Origin: Calothrix sp. NIES-2098
GTDB lineage: Bacteria > Cyanobacteriota > Cyanobacteriia > Cyanobacteriales > Nostocaceae
Assembly (NCBI GenBank): GCA_002368175.1
Contig: AP018172.1
Span: 4,529,001-4,593,000 of the forward strand
DNA: 64,000 nt
Direction: 5' to 3'
Of the stretch, positions 1 through 8,245 are shown piece after piece (the stretch's first letter is position 1; each line of letters begins with the position of its first letter). The notes beneath the pieces were generated by a model. The model was given only the letters and a program-made list of their open reading frames with translations. It was not told where the DNA came from and made no database searches. The position numbers were made by a program, and so were the translations under genes.

Positions 1-171
1 ATTGATGAGCCTGAACTATCTCTTCACGTAGGATGGCAAATTCAGTTTTTAAAGGATTTGCAAGAAATCACAAAGCTTGCTGACCTAGATATTCTCATGG
101 CTACTCATTCACCAGATATCATTCAAGATCGCTGGGATTTGACAGTTGAACTGAAAGGGCCAGAAAAGTGA
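1..171 (+). CDS. AAA ATPase, C-terminal fragment (PARIS AriA/OLD-like)
   Basis: The left edge of the window cuts this gene; 56 codons and a TGA stop are visible. The fragment opens with a Walker B motif (IDEPELSLH), where the Asp-Glu pair binds and activates the ATP-hydrolysing water, and continues to ATHSPDII, the usual H-loop/switch region of SMC/OLD-type AAA ATPases (AAA_15/AAA_21 class). Its stop overlaps the next gene's start in a GTGA overlap, so the two are almost certainly co-translated. An AAA ATPase directly before a DUF4435 protein is the arrangement of the PARIS anti-phage system (AriA-AriB) and of related OLD-type defence pairs. The Walker A motif lies outside the window, so the assignment rests on the fragment and its neighbour. 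Confidence 0.75.
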   Translation: MDEPELSLHVGWQIQFLKDLQEITKLADLDILMATHSPDIIQDRWDLTVELKGPEK

Positions 172-1034
172 GAGATTTTCTTTCAGTTGACCGTGATGCC
201 AACAAAATTAGACTACTAAGAAGCACTCATCCAGGCACTTTTTTATTAGTAGAAGGTGGTTCAGACAAAACTTTCTACGAGCGTTTTGTTGATACATTAG
301 CTTGTAAGTTAATTACTGTTTCGGGAAAACCATCCAGTAAACTGCGTGTTATTGCTGTGCTGGAAACTTTAGAGAAATCAAGCTTTCAAGGGATTTTAGC
401 GATTGTTGATGCAGACTTTGATCGCCTTGCAACTGTGTCATACAGCAGCCCTAATCTGCTTCGCACCGATACCCATGACCTTGAAACAATGCTGATTAAA
501 TCACCAGCATTGAACAAAGTAATTGCTGAGTTTGGTTCTGAAGACAAGATTAGCCAATTTAATCGAGACATCAGATCGATATTACTCGAAACTGGAATGT
601 CGTTAGGTTATCTGCTTTGGATATCTCAGTGTGATGGATTGAACTTGACCTTTGATGGTATTACATTCAGCAGATTTATTGACGAGCAAACGCTGCAAAT
701 TGATGAACTTAAACTGATTAGAGAAGTGAAAAATAAATCACAAGCGTTCTCGTTGAAAGATGAAGACCTGCAACAGCGACTAATTATGCAAAAGAACAAC
801 AGCCACGATCCTTGGCAAGTTTGCTGTGGTCATGACCTAGTAGAACTATTTTCATTCAGCTTACGCAAAACAATTGGCTCAAATAAACCTTCTGATGTTG
901 AACCAATCAGCCTTGAGCGTAATTTACGGCTTGCTTATGAAGCAGCTTACTTTCGTGAAACACTTCTCTACTCAGATATTCGTGTATGGGAAAGTAACAA
1001 TCAGCCGTTTAAGGTTTTGCGAAATGACATATAG
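168..1034 (+). CDS. DUF4435/Toprim-like protein (AriB-like putative nuclease)
   Basis: A 288-residue protein with a GTG start overlapping the stop of the upstream ATPase by four bases. The N-terminus has LLVEGGSDKTFYERF, which carries the Toprim-type catalytic Glu, and near residue 83 lies IVDADFD, an acidic Asp-x-Asp pair expected to bind metal. A further DTHDLETML segment adds acidic residues. This is the pattern of DUF4435, whose best-known member AriB is the Toprim effector of PARIS; its length is close to that family. In PARIS the ATPase holds the nuclease and releases it on sensing a phage anti-restriction protein; whether this pair does so is inference. It could instead be a generic OLD-like pair. 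Confidence 0.65.
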   Translation: MRDFLSVDRDANKIRLLRSTHPGTFLLVEGGSDKTFYERFVDTLACKLITVSGKPSSKLRVIAVLETLEKSSFQGILAIVDADFDRLATVSYSSPNLLRTDTHDLETMLIKSPALNKVIAEFGSEDKISQFNRDIRSILLETGMSLGYLLWISQCDGLNLTFDGITFSRFIDEQTLQIDELKLIREVKNKSQAFSLKDEDLQQRLIMQKNNSHDPWQVCCGHDLVELFSFSLRKTIGSNKPSDVEPISLERNLRLAYEAAYFRETLLYSDIRVWESNNQPFKVLRNDI

Positions 1035-1089
1035 CTCTTGCAATTATTTTGAGGAAGCGATCGCTCTTTCTACCACCTGCTGCATAATC

Positions 1090-1106
1090 TTAAGCTGCTC
1101 TAGACT
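1090..1106. repeat. 17-nt direct repeat, copy 1
   Basis: TTAAGCTGCTCTAGACT occurs here and identically at 1503-1519. On the minus strand this copy encodes the last residues (SRAA, stop) of the small gene at 1090-1428. Confidence 0.8.
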
Positions 1107-1428
1107 GAGATAGTCTATAACCGATGAGCGAAGACAAACGAGAAGGTAGTTGTGGAAACGATATAAATCGCCTCATCTCAGCGTCGTACTCAATACGATA
1201 ATTAGTAATTGCATTATTGTTGTAAAAAGATAAAAAATTAGTAGAGACTTGCTCATTAATTACAAAAGGCAAGTAGTTTATTTTACCCTGCAAATATATT
1301 TCAGCTAAACTAGAATCATTCTCTACAGATGCATAAGCCGCCGATAATATTTGCCCTGTTTTCTGAAGCTTGTGCTTGATAATTGGATTTTGAAAATTAA
1401 TGAAAATAAAATACTCACTTTTTAACAT
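1090..1428 (-). CDS. Hypothetical protein, 112 aa
   Basis: I do not recognise this protein. It starts with MLKSEYFIFINFQ, has no clear signal peptide or membrane helix, and reads as a mixed alpha/beta soluble protein with several Asn-rich stretches. A purine-rich GAAGAAA lies just upstream of the ATG and could serve as ribosome binding site. The gene is convergent with the DUF4435 gene, 55 bases away. Its last codons lie in a 17-nt repeat whose second copy lies about 75 nt upstream of its start codon; in the minus frame that copy also spells SRAA-stop, so the flanking copy may be the relic of a tandem duplicate. The region is AT-rich compared with its neighbours. Confidence 0.45.
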   Translation of the reverse strand: MLKSEYFIFINFQNPIIKHKLQKTGQILSAAYASVENDSSLAEIYLQGKINYLPFVINEQVSTNFLSFYNNNAITNYRIEYDAEMRRFISFPQLPSRLSSLIGYRLSQSRAA

Positions 1429-1502
1429 ATTTATTTCTTCTATAATTTATTTATTTAATTAATTTATTTTGAATTATCTAATTTTTGTGAATAATTACAA
1501 TT

Positions 1503-1519
1503 TTAAGCTGCTCTAGACT
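1503..1519. repeat. 17-nt direct repeat, copy 2
   Basis: Identical to 1090-1106. It sits in an otherwise AT-rich non-coding stretch and is followed by GCGATCGC motifs. No complete reading frame accompanies this copy. Confidence 0.8.
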
Positions 1520-1621
1520 TAAAGGTATAACATTAGCGATCGCAATCATAACTCAACGACAACAGTAAGTTATTGAGAGCGATCGCCTTTCTGCTACCCT
1601 GTTTTTACCTTCGCGTTGTTT

Positions 1622-2821
1622 TTATAATTGTAAATTGCCAAAAATCTTCTGGTTGTCTCGGCTAGCCACGCGAATCATATCACCTTCTTTGACAGCAACC
1701 TGCGGTGTCCACTCATAAATCCCATCGCTAGCGGTACGGGTAGAAATATTTTGGATAGTTTTGTTGTTGCGATCGTACAACTTAATTGACACATCGCCGT
1801 TGATATTGTCTCGCCACAATATTAAATAAGGTCGATTTTGTTCAATCTGTACTTTACCAACAGGTTGATCGATTAATATTTGCGGTACAACTTTTTGAGT
1901 TCTAGCTCTGCGAAATCCTAGATAATGCGGTAAATGTCGAAATGTAGGATTTTCTTGAGGACTAGACAGTTCGGGTAAGATAATATTCCCTATTTTTGAA
2001 TCAAATAGATAAGTCGATCTGCCACCGTCAACTGTAATAATATCTCCTTTAACACCTAACTTGCGTAATAATCCAGCAGCTTCATCCAGAGTTGTTTGAT
2101 TCACCGTCAAAATTAACAGTTGCTCGTTACCTCGATTACCATCTTTATCCAGAGTCCCAATAACTTGATATTTATTTACTTGATTTTGGGCTAATACTTT
2201 CGCTGGATGGTCGCTATATTTATAACTGACAATTGCATTTTTTACTGCTTTTTGGTTGAGAGGCGCACCGCTAACTGGGTCATAATCTGTAATATATGCT
2301 TGCTTCTCATCCCAAACCAAAGCTTTTAAGCGAATTGTGCGGTAAAACTCATGCTTTGGTTGCTTAATTGGGCCGTAAGGGCTATGACCGCCACTGATAA
2401 CTACGCCATTAAATTTAATGGGAAAGGATAACTGCGTACTGGACTGGTATTGCTCGAAAAACGAACAATTGATCGTGGAAAATACATCATTGCCATAAAG
2501 TTTTTTATATTCATCATTTACTTGGGAAAACAACTTATTTTTAAAATAAGGACTATAGTGCCCACCTTCACCTTTATAGTATTTACCTTGACCGTAACCC
2601 ATATTATCGACCTCACCAATAACTTGGTCGATACGCATTTTTCTAAGGTCAATTACTTGTAAATATGCTGTATTACCATTCGTTAATTCTTTTTTGTATA
2701 ACCCTGCACCATCTATTAAATGAAGGGGCTGATAAGAAGATAGAGGGTTAGAAACTTGGGCTATAAAAATACTAGCCAAAAGTGGAATTACGAAAAATAA
2801 GAAGCCTATTAAAGCATTCAT
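1622..2821 (-). CDS. Phosphodiester glycosidase (NAGPA/DUF2233)-like exported protein
   Basis: A 399-residue protein. Residues 1-22 form a hydrophobic signal peptide or signal anchor (MNALIGFLFFVIPLLASIF), so it probably acts outside the cytoplasmic membrane. The body matches the phosphodiester glycosidase/NAGPA fold (DUF2233): YLQVIDLRKMRI near the start, a STINCSFF strand, and the conserved C-terminal ITVDGGRSTYLF, equivalent to the catalytic DGG-S region. About 100 residues follow, with a beta-rich tail (WRDNINGDVSIKLYDR) that may bind polymer. Homologues are often annotated as exopolysaccharide biosynthesis proteins, and bacterial members hydrolyse sugar phosphodiesters. The substrate is unknown. 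It stands alone. Confidence 0.72.
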   Translation of the reverse strand: MNALIGFLFFVIPLLASIFIAQVSNPLSSYQPLHLIDGAGLYKKELTNGNTAYLQVIDLRKMRIDQVIGEVDNMGYGQGKYYKGEGGHYSPYFKNKLFSQVNDEYKKLYGNDVFSTINCSFFEQYQSSTQLSFPIKFNGVVISGGHSPYGPIKQPKHEFYRTIRLKALVWDEKQAYITDYDPVSGAPLNQKAVKNAIVSYKYSDHPAKVLAQNQVNKYQVIGTLDKDGNRGNEQLLILTVNQTTLDEAAGLLRKLGVKGDIITVDGGRSTYLFDSKIGNIILPELSSPQENPTFRHLPHYLGFRRARTQKVVPQILIDQPVGKVQIEQNRPYLILWRDNINGDVSIKLYDRNNKTIQNISTRTASDGIYEWTPQVAVKEGDMIRVASRDNQKIFGNLQL

Positions 2822-2916
2822 CTAGGTTGTTTGTAGCTAAAAATAAACATCCCAAATTATATCCGTTGATAGGTAAGTAAACTAAAATATTTATATCAAT
2901 TCAAATAAGTTAAGTA

Positions 2917-2965
2917 GTAGGCAATGCCCACCATATCCGGGTTTGGTGGGCACTGCCCACCCTAC
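2917..2965. repeat. Dispersed imperfect palindrome (GCCCACC type), copy 1
   Basis: Arms containing AATGCCCACC and GGTGGGCACTGCCCACC can fold into a stem around CCGGGTTT. A near copy lies at 58526-58582. It lies between two minus-strand genes and may act as a transcript-end hairpin. Confidence 0.65.
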
Positions 2966-3014
2966 AGATACTACAGATACTGTTCCCTACCTTTATGAGT
3001 AATTTCGCAACTCA

Positions 3015-4577
3015 TTAGCAGACGAAATTGGCATCATCAAAGTAGTAACGCCCCTGAGCTTGAAATATGCGTTCTAAAAGTTCGGGAATACTCTGAGCAA
3101 TAATTACGGGATCTTGAAGCGGCTCGCGATCTAAACTCGGCTTACCCCCCACAAAAATCAAACATTCGTTCTTGTGAGGTTTATAAACGTAGGCAATACA
3201 ACGCCCATCTTCAAGATCGATGAGGTGAGTTGCATCATCGCGGAAAGATATTGGGTTAGAGATTGTGCAGTCTTTTCTATCAATATACTTTGGAATCTGC
3301 CAAGAATGACCGCTATCAGCGTAAAGTGTGGCTCCATCAAAACGCTCTAGCATTTGAATGTGTTCTTTGGGAACTACATCTGTTGAACTTCGATAAAATT
3401 CCGACCAATTAACTGGCGGTTGTGTGAGATGCTGTTGTTGAATATTATCGAGTAACTGTGCAAAGCGATCGCTGCGATCGCGCAATGCCCAACCAATTTC
3501 CGGTTGTAAAGTTTGCTGCTCAGAATCTTGATGCACGCCAATAAAACCAGCAAGTAGTTCTAAAGAATACTCTATTCCATCTCGCGTTATCAGCTGGAAT
3601 GGCACTTGAGAAATTCCCAAAGGCAACCTTTCAGCAGAAATGCCACGAACAACTCGCTCAAACAATGCTTCGGATGATGACGCATTCGGAAGTTCGCAGC
3701 GATCGATTTCTAAAATCGGATTTCGTACCGAAGCAGCTTTAGTTATTGAATAATCCGTCAAATAAGGGAACAAATCAGTTAACCAACCAGTAATTAACTC
3801 AGCACCATAAACAGGTTTAGGTTTGTAGATGCAGCGCCAAAACTCTAGGGATGGTTTACCGGCAGCTGTTTCCACAAACTCTCGACAAATCGGCAATAAG
3901 CGCGCAGTCCACCATTCTAAGTCATACTTAGCCATCATTTGCACGCGATCGCAGATACTTTGCCAATCTTCGACAGTACCCAACAGCGTAATCTCCGGAA
4001 TGCCGCACACGCAGGACATCATGTAGTCAAAATACTGTTGGAAAGCATTCATCATCACCACATGACTGGCTGTTTTAGTGATGGGTGTCGTCGTACTAAA
4101 GTTACACTCTAACAATCGATATAGATCGGCTCCTACACGATCGCGAATTTGCAATACCCATTGTTGCACTGCTTCACTCCAGTGCTGGGGTTCGCTATTA
4201 ATTTGTGGAGTTTTAACTACGAGTTTTTCTTTCCCTTGGTGACGAACAAAACGCGATCGCAAAGTTTCCGCATGATTATTAATATGTTGCCCAAATCCTT
4301 GCGCTATTGCGATCCAAATAATGTCAGGTGTTAATAATAACGGACGATGTTCGCTAAAAGCAGCATGAACAGCCAGCGCTAGCGGATGAATACCTTGGTC
4401 TGGAATTACCTCAAATGTATCATTGTGACTGAATGCCAGAAGTTGTTTACCAAATTCCTTCTCTAACTGCAATTTGGCATTTGTAGTAGGTAATCGCTCT
4501 TGAGCGCTTTTCACATCGTCTACACCAAAGCGAATTTTACCTGTAGTTTGTTCTAATATAGGTGCCAGTACTGACAT
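3015..4577 (-). CDS. DUF4419 domain-containing protein
   Basis: A 520-residue soluble protein matching DUF4419, a family of unknown biochemistry found in scattered bacteria and fungi. Family-like segments include GIHPLALAVHAAFSEHRP, then LLTPDIIWIAIAQGFGQHI near residues 82-102, then a long helical region with FQQYFDYMMSCVCGIPEITLLG and WWTARLLPI. No signal peptide or transmembrane segment is evident. The C-terminal third carries a segment with many acidic and aromatic residues ending FDDANFVC. No catalytic motif can be assigned. It is monocistronic as far as can be seen, with about 250 bases of AT-rich DNA before the next gene. Confidence 0.72.
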   Translation of the reverse strand: MSVLAPILEQTTGKIRFGVDDVKSAQERLPTTNAKLQLEKEFGKQLLAFSHNDTFEVIPDQGIHPLALAVHAAFSEHRPLLLTPDIIWIAIAQGFGQHINNHAETLRSRFVRHQGKEKLVVKTPQINSEPQHWSEAVQQWVLQIRDRVGADLYRLLECNFSTTTPITKTASHVVMMNAFQQYFDYMMSCVCGIPEITLLGTVEDWQSICDRVQMMAKYDLEWWTARLLPICREFVETAAGKPSLEFWRCIYKPKPVYGAELITGWLTDLFPYLTDYSITKAASVRNPILEIDRCELPNASSSEALFERVVRGISAERLPLGISQVPFQLITRDGIEYSLELLAGFIGVHQDSEQQTLQPEIGWALRDRSDRFAQLLDNIQQQHLTQPPVNWSEFYRSSTDVVPKEHIQMLERFDGATLYADSGHSWQIPKYIDRKDCTISNPISFRDDATHLIDLEDGRCIAYVYKPHKNECLIFVGGKPSLDREPLQDPVIIAQSIPELLERIFQAQGRYYFDDANFVC

Positions 4578-4826
4578 AAGTTAACTCTACTGATATTTAT
4601 AGTTTTAAAGGACTTGATAACAAACTCCTGTTATGGAGATACTTGCTGCCATTCATCAAGTAAAGCTGGCAAATACTAGTGTATTTCAGTATTTGTTAGC
4701 GTCAACTTGCACTCAAAAATTATCCTTCTATATTTGTTAGAATAATAACCATAAAATTATTGATTTAAATTATACCTTTCAAATCATTACATTCCTGCTA
4801 AATCAACTATCGAGGGGAATAAAGCT

Positions 4827-5063
4827 ATGGGTTCGATCAAAGAAGGTACGATCGCAGAAGTCGATCGTGGCAGATATCGCCAACAGTCAGTATTAATTAT
4901 TGAAGATCGTTGTGACAATCCACTGGGTATATTTAATCTTGAGAATAACTATTCAGCAAAGTTAATCTCTGGAGAGAAAGTGACGATTCATGGCGACGAT
5001 CTCAAGCCATTAGTTACATGTCCTCTTTTAGTTGCAGACATAGATAAGTTAAAAAAAGCTTAA
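4827..5063 (+). CDS. Small hypothetical protein, 78 aa
   Basis: Not recognised. The start is well supported: GAGGGGA lies at good spacing before the ATG. The sequence is compact and rather charged (EGTIAEVDRGRYRQQSVLII at the start, SGEKVTIHGDDLKPL towards the end), suggesting a small beta-barrel-like fold, though this is only an impression. It is convergent with the GNAT gene 30 bases downstream. There is no membrane segment. Confidence 0.6.
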   Translation: MGSIKEGTIAEVDRGRYRQQSVLIIEDRCDNPLGIFNLENNYSAKLISGEKVTIHGDDLKPLVTCPLLVADIDKLKKA

Positions 5064-5093
5064 GTAGCTCACCAAATGGAGTTTTTCTCATTC

Positions 5094-5930
5094 CTAAATA
5101 AATGAGTAGTCGTGCCAATCGCAGATAGGGCGATAGCCAATCTTTTGGTAGATGTAATTAGAAGTAGGATTTGCTAAATCGGTAAACAGAAAACAGCGAT
5201 CGCATCCATTATCTAAAAGTTTTTGGCTTAAAGCGGCAACACAGGCAGTCGCGTATCCTTTGCCACGGTACTCTGGTGGTGTATAGACCGGGCCAATACG
5301 CGCCGCCGCAGGTAAAGATTTACTACCGCTAGCCCATGAAACAGGGATACCATCTGACCATAGATGAATACTTTGCCGCTTCAGTCCAGCGTTGACGGCC
5401 TGTTCTACATCTTGAGAAATCACCTCACCAACTTCAGCGATAAAATTTGTCAACCACTCTACTAGCAAAGGGCGATCGCTTTCGGTAGCAAGTCTGAGAT
5501 CGCCGCTGACAGTCGCAACAGGTTCTACTTGGGTTAACTGGTGAATTCTCAACTCCATTACCCGTCGATAGGGCTGTTCAGTCAATGTTTGCCATGCTTG
5601 CAAAAACGTTTCTACCTCTGCAACCAGTCCGCTTACACCAGGGAGTTGCTGTGAATTGTCTTGCAAATCGTGAGCAATCAGCGCTATTGCATTCAAATCC
5701 TCTGCTTTCGACAACACCAGCTTGTTTGGAGGAGTGCGGATAGCCGCAGCCAGAATCTTGCCTTTTGTTTGCGCGATCGCTAAATAAGCAGGATCGGGAT
5801 AACGTTCTGGGTAATGCAACAGAGTATGTGAAATACCAAGCAACAAATTATGCTCTGCCTCATACTGGAGTAAGTAATCTTGAGCGTTATTCCAAAATTC
5901 CTGAATATTATTAAATCGGCGTAATTCCAT
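5094..5930 (-). CDS. GNAT family N-acetyltransferase, 278 aa
   Basis: The C-terminal half (about residues 145-278) is a GNAT domain. The acetyl-CoA loop reads YRGKGYATACVAAL, preceded by GPVYTPPEYRG, and followed by CFLFTDLANPTSNYIYQKIGY, the usual late beta strand and the Asn/Tyr-containing motif B. The N-terminal 140 residues are helical and typical of the longer two-part GNATs of bacteria. The acceptor substrate cannot be predicted. It is convergent with the small gene at 4827-5063; its own promoter must lie in the region shared with the divergent acyltransferase at 6066. Confidence 0.82.
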   Translation of the reverse strand: MELRRFNNIQEFWNNAQDYLLQYEAEHNLLLGISHTLLHYPERYPDPAYLAIAQTKGKILAAAIRTPPNKLVLSKAEDLNAIALIAHDLQDNSQQLPGVSGLVAEVETFLQAWQTLTEQPYRRVMELRIHQLTQVEPVATVSGDLRLATESDRPLLVEWLTNFIAEVGEVISQDVEQAVNAGLKRQSIHLWSDGIPVSWASGSKSLPAAARIGPVYTPPEYRGKGYATACVAALSQKLLDNGCDRCFLFTDLANPTSNYIYQKIGYRPICDWHDYSFI

Positions 5931-6065
5931 GATTCACTTCCTCACTACGGCTGCTGCAAACAATTTTAAAATTTTCGTAACAGCTAATCATGGAAAAATT
6001 CCACAAACAAGGGATGAAAATCCTTCTTGCTTTTTTTCCTCGTTCTCTATTTTTGAGTTAAATGT

Positions 6066-6932
6066 ATGAGCCATGACTTGTTGAAAATATCAAATAATGG
6101 ATCTGCCTCTGTACCAGGTTGGTCATTAAAAGAGCGCGATGCTGAGTTTATTGAATTATTAATGCCTGTATGGGAATGGTTTTACCGTTACTATTTTCAA
6201 GTAAAAACTGACGGATGGCATCACATACCAACACAAGGAAATGTATTACTAGTTGGCTCTCATAATGGGGGAATGGCTTCTCCCGATTTGATAATGATGA
6301 TGTACGATTGGTTTTCTAGATTTGGAACTCAGCGTTTGGTTTATGGTTTAATGCATCCTTACGCTTGGAAAGTAAGTCCAAAAATAGCCGAACTAGCTCA
6401 AAAATTAGGAGCCATTATCGCACATCCAAAAATGGCTAGTGCTGCTTTTGATCTAGGTGCTAGCGTTTTGGTATATCCAGGAGGACAATATGATATGTTT
6501 CGCCCTTACAGCCAACGCCATAAAATTAATTTTGCCGGACATAAAGGCTTTATCAAGTTAGCTTTAAAACAAGAAGTTCCTATTATTCCTTTAATATCAG
6601 TAGGCGCTCATGAAACTTTGATAGTTTTATTTGACTGTTACGATTTAGTAAAACAATTGCATCAGTGGGGATTGCCGTGGTTATATCAATTAGATCCAGG
6701 AGTTTTTCCTATTTACTTAGGTTTACCTTGGGGCTTGTCTATTGGCCCTTTACCTAATATTCCTTTACCTGTGCAAATTCATACTCGTGTTTGCCAACCA
6801 ATTATTTTTGATAGATATGGCAAAGATGCTGCTAGAGATCGTAACTATGTACGTGCTTGTTATGAATTAGTTCATACCCAAATGCAGCAAGAGCTAGATC
6901 GATTAGTTAAGGATACTCAAAAATCTAGCTAG
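6066..6932 (+). CDS. PlsC-like lysophospholipid acyltransferase family protein
   Basis: A 288-residue member of the glycerolipid acyltransferase (PlsC/AGPAT) superfamily. GNVLLVGSHNGGMASPD (about residues 59-75) replaces the usual NH-x4-D catalytic block: the His is present, but the Asp lies further downstream than usual, as in the variant HSGG-type acyltransferases. A second block, VLVYPGGQYDMFRPY (about 139-153), corresponds to the FPEGxRS region with Pro-Gly-Gly. KEVPIIPLISVGAH-like sequence supplies block IV. It probably transfers an acyl chain at the cytoplasmic membrane face; the acceptor is unknown. The start ATG follows the short out-of-frame ATGTATGAG overlap. Confidence 0.78.
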   Translation: MSHDLLKISNNGSASVPGWSLKERDAEFIELLMPVWEWFYRYYFQVKTDGWHHIPTQGNVLLVGSHNGGMASPDLIMMMYDWFSRFGTQRLVYGLMHPYAWKVSPKIAELAQKLGAIIAHPKMASAAFDLGASVLVYPGGQYDMFRPYSQRHKINFAGHKGFIKLALKQEVPIIPLISVGAHETLIVLFDCYDLVKQLHQWGLPWLYQLDPGVFPIYLGLPWGLSIGPLPNIPLPVQIHTRVCQPIIFDRYGKDAARDRNYVRACYELVHTQMQQELDRLVKDTQKSS

Positions 6933-7160
6933 AATATCAGGCTATGGGACTCAATGAGTAGGCAAATTCCCAAATTTATGTACTTGACACCACTTTGCGC
7001 GGCGTCAGGAAGGCAAGGACAATTGCTACCAATAACAATGCGGGAACTCTCATTCACTGCTTTAACAAAGAACTTTAGCTCTATTAGGCAATAAATGCTG
7101 CACTTCGTGTTTCTCTAGATTTTGCAGCGCGTTGTGATTCTTCATAAATAACGTGCATTT

Positions 7161-7338
7161 ATGCCAATACGTCGGGCTGTTATGCCAATACGTCGGGCTG
7201 TTATGCCAATGCATCGGTCTGTTATGCCAATACGTTGGGCTGTTATATTAATGCGTCGGTCTGTTATGCCAATACGTCGAGCTGTTATATTAATGCGTCG
7301 GTCTGTTATGCCAATACGTCGGGCTGTTATGCCAATAC
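7161..7338. repeat. 21-nt tandem array, eight units plus a partial ninth
   Basis: Units start at 7161 and recur every 21 bases to 7308, with a truncated copy at 7329. Each begins ATGCCAATACGTCGG or a close variant (ATATTAATGCGTCGG in two units) and ends CTGTT. Because 21 is a multiple of 3, the plus strand reads as repeated MPIRRAV and the minus strand as repeated RIGITAR. Short AACGTGCA direct repeats lie just outside at 7150-7157 and 7342-7349. Confidence 0.92.
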
Positions 7339-7520
7339 ACAAACGTGCAAGTTTTAACCAACCCACTTTGATTTGCCCTTGCTGCACAAAGATAGATGCA
7401 TCGGCAAGTTTATTAATTTAACTATTGAGTTTATCTAGGCGATCGCTAGTTTTTTCCCAGTGCGATCTACAACACGATAAGTCCTCAAGTAATTGGTGTT
7501 AAAGGTAAAAACACAAAAAT

Positions 7521-7555
7521 TAAGTTAGTGCTTAACGCCTCGATCTTTGCTGGTG
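7521..7555 (+). promoter_or_regulatory. Upstream element shared with the ndhK region, copy A
   Basis: TAAGTTAGTGCTTAACGCCT followed by CGATCTTTGCTGGTG matches 8246-8281 with about five mismatches and one gap. It lies about 65 bases before the 65-aa gene at 7621. A shared promoter or operator element is inference; part of it (CTTAAC) loosely recalls cyanobacterial Pho-box units. Confidence 0.4.
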
Positions 7556-7620
7556 TAAACGGAGTGAGACAGGCAGACTGAGATTATTAACAGTAAATCA
7601 GCACAAGAGGACTAAATATT

Positions 7621-7818
7621 ATGTTTGCACCAATTATTGTTATAGTTCGCACTCATCTAGGTCAAGCCAAGTTTAATCAACTACGGGGCAAATTGATTGC
7701 ACAGCACGCTCAGATTATTACTCACTTTTGTAATTATCTTAATATTGACCATAGCACCCGTCAGCATTTAATCCGTCTAGCGCGCGATAACGGTAAGCGC
7801 TTAGGTTTACTTGCTTGA
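7621..7818 (+). CDS. Small conserved-looking basic protein, 65 aa
   Basis: I do not know its function. The ATG is preceded by GAGGA at about ten bases, a good ribosome binding site. The protein has a hydrophobic start (MFAPIIVIVRTHLG) and then a basic helical body with RGKLIAQHAQIITHF and RQHLIRLARDNGKRLGLLA. It might be a small nucleic-acid-binding or membrane-peripheral protein; that is only an impression. A perfect hairpin 45 bases after the stop could terminate it. Its upstream region shares a 35-nt element with that of ndhK, so the two may be co-regulated. Confidence 0.6.
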   Translation: MFAPIIVIVRTHLGQAKFNQLRGKLIAQHAQIITHFCNYLNIDHSTRQHLIRLARDNGKRLGLLA

Positions 7819-7863
7819 GTAAAAGATAAACAATCAACTAGCGATGATATTTTACCAAAGTAG

Positions 7864-7884
7864 GGGTTTAGCAATGCTAAACCC
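7864..7884. terminator. Palindrome GGGTTTAGCA / TGCTAAACCC, copy 1
   Basis: Perfect 10-bp arms around a single A, 45 bases after the 65-aa gene. The same palindrome follows the P450 gene at 12034-12054. It lacks a good T-run, so it may be a dispersed repeat used as transcript end rather than a classical intrinsic terminator. Confidence 0.5.
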
Positions 7885-7909
7885 TTAAATTTATCTAAAA
7901 TTAACTGAT

Positions 7910-7939
7910 GCGTAGGCACAGCCCGTCGTAGACATCGCT
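7910..7939. repeat. Dispersed GCGTAGGC...CATCGC repeat, copy 1
   Basis: Begins GCGTAGGCACAGCCCGTCG and ends GACATCGC; a close relative lies at 9594-9627. Such GC-rich interspersed palindromes are common between genes of Nostoc relatives. Confidence 0.55.
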
Positions 7940-8068
7940 CCTAGCTTTTCACGCACTTTAGACGATGGAGAACCGCAATTACACCGAATATGGGGAGACA
8001 AGGGAGTGTGGGAAGTGTGGGGAGTGTGGGGAGAAATAACTAATGATATCAAGTTCGGATCAACACTT

Positions 8069-8169
8069 GTCATTGCGAGCGAAGCGAAGCAATCGCAGAG
8101 AACTTGTGATTGCTACCCTGCGGGAAGCCACTTCGTGTCTACGTTCCACTGCGTTACACTCGCAATGAC
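8069..8169. repeat. MITE-like interspersed element with 11-bp terminal inverted repeats
   Basis: About 101 bases bounded by perfect inverted repeats GTCATTGCGAG and CTCGCAATGAC. The interior (GCGAAGCGAAGCAATCGCAG, then ATTGCTACCCTGCGGG) resembles the second, longer relative at 17266-17441. It has no coding capacity. Confidence 0.7.
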
Positions 8170-8197
8170 ATATCACAAGTAATTTACCGGACATGAT

Positions 8198-8225
8198 ATG
8201 ACAAATGACAAAGGACAAATGACTC
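8198..8225. repeat. Heptanucleotide (STRR-type) repeat
   Basis: Four degenerate 7-mers: ATGACAA, ATGACAA, AGGACAA, ATGACTC. Short tandem heptamers of this kind are typical of heterocystous cyanobacteria. Confidence 0.6.
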
Positions 8226-8245
8226 TTACTTGTTAACTTAGAGCT

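Larger units (their letters stand above)
6933..7620. other. Gene-free stretch holding the 21-nt array
   Basis: Apart from the tandem array at 7161-7338, I see no gene-like sequence here. The array keeps reading frames open on both strands (81 and 86 codons), but neither has a ribosome binding site or a non-repetitive protein body. The last 100 bases carry an element shared with the ndhK upstream region (7521-7555). Confidence 0.6.

Noticed and set aside
874..1113. 79-codon plus-strand frame inside the DUF4435 gene
   Set aside because: Shadow of the real gene in another frame, without its own start signal.
7142..7421. Repeat-encoded proteins on both strands of the 21-nt array
   Set aside because: The frames are open only because the unit length is a multiple of three; neither has a ribosome binding site or unique body.
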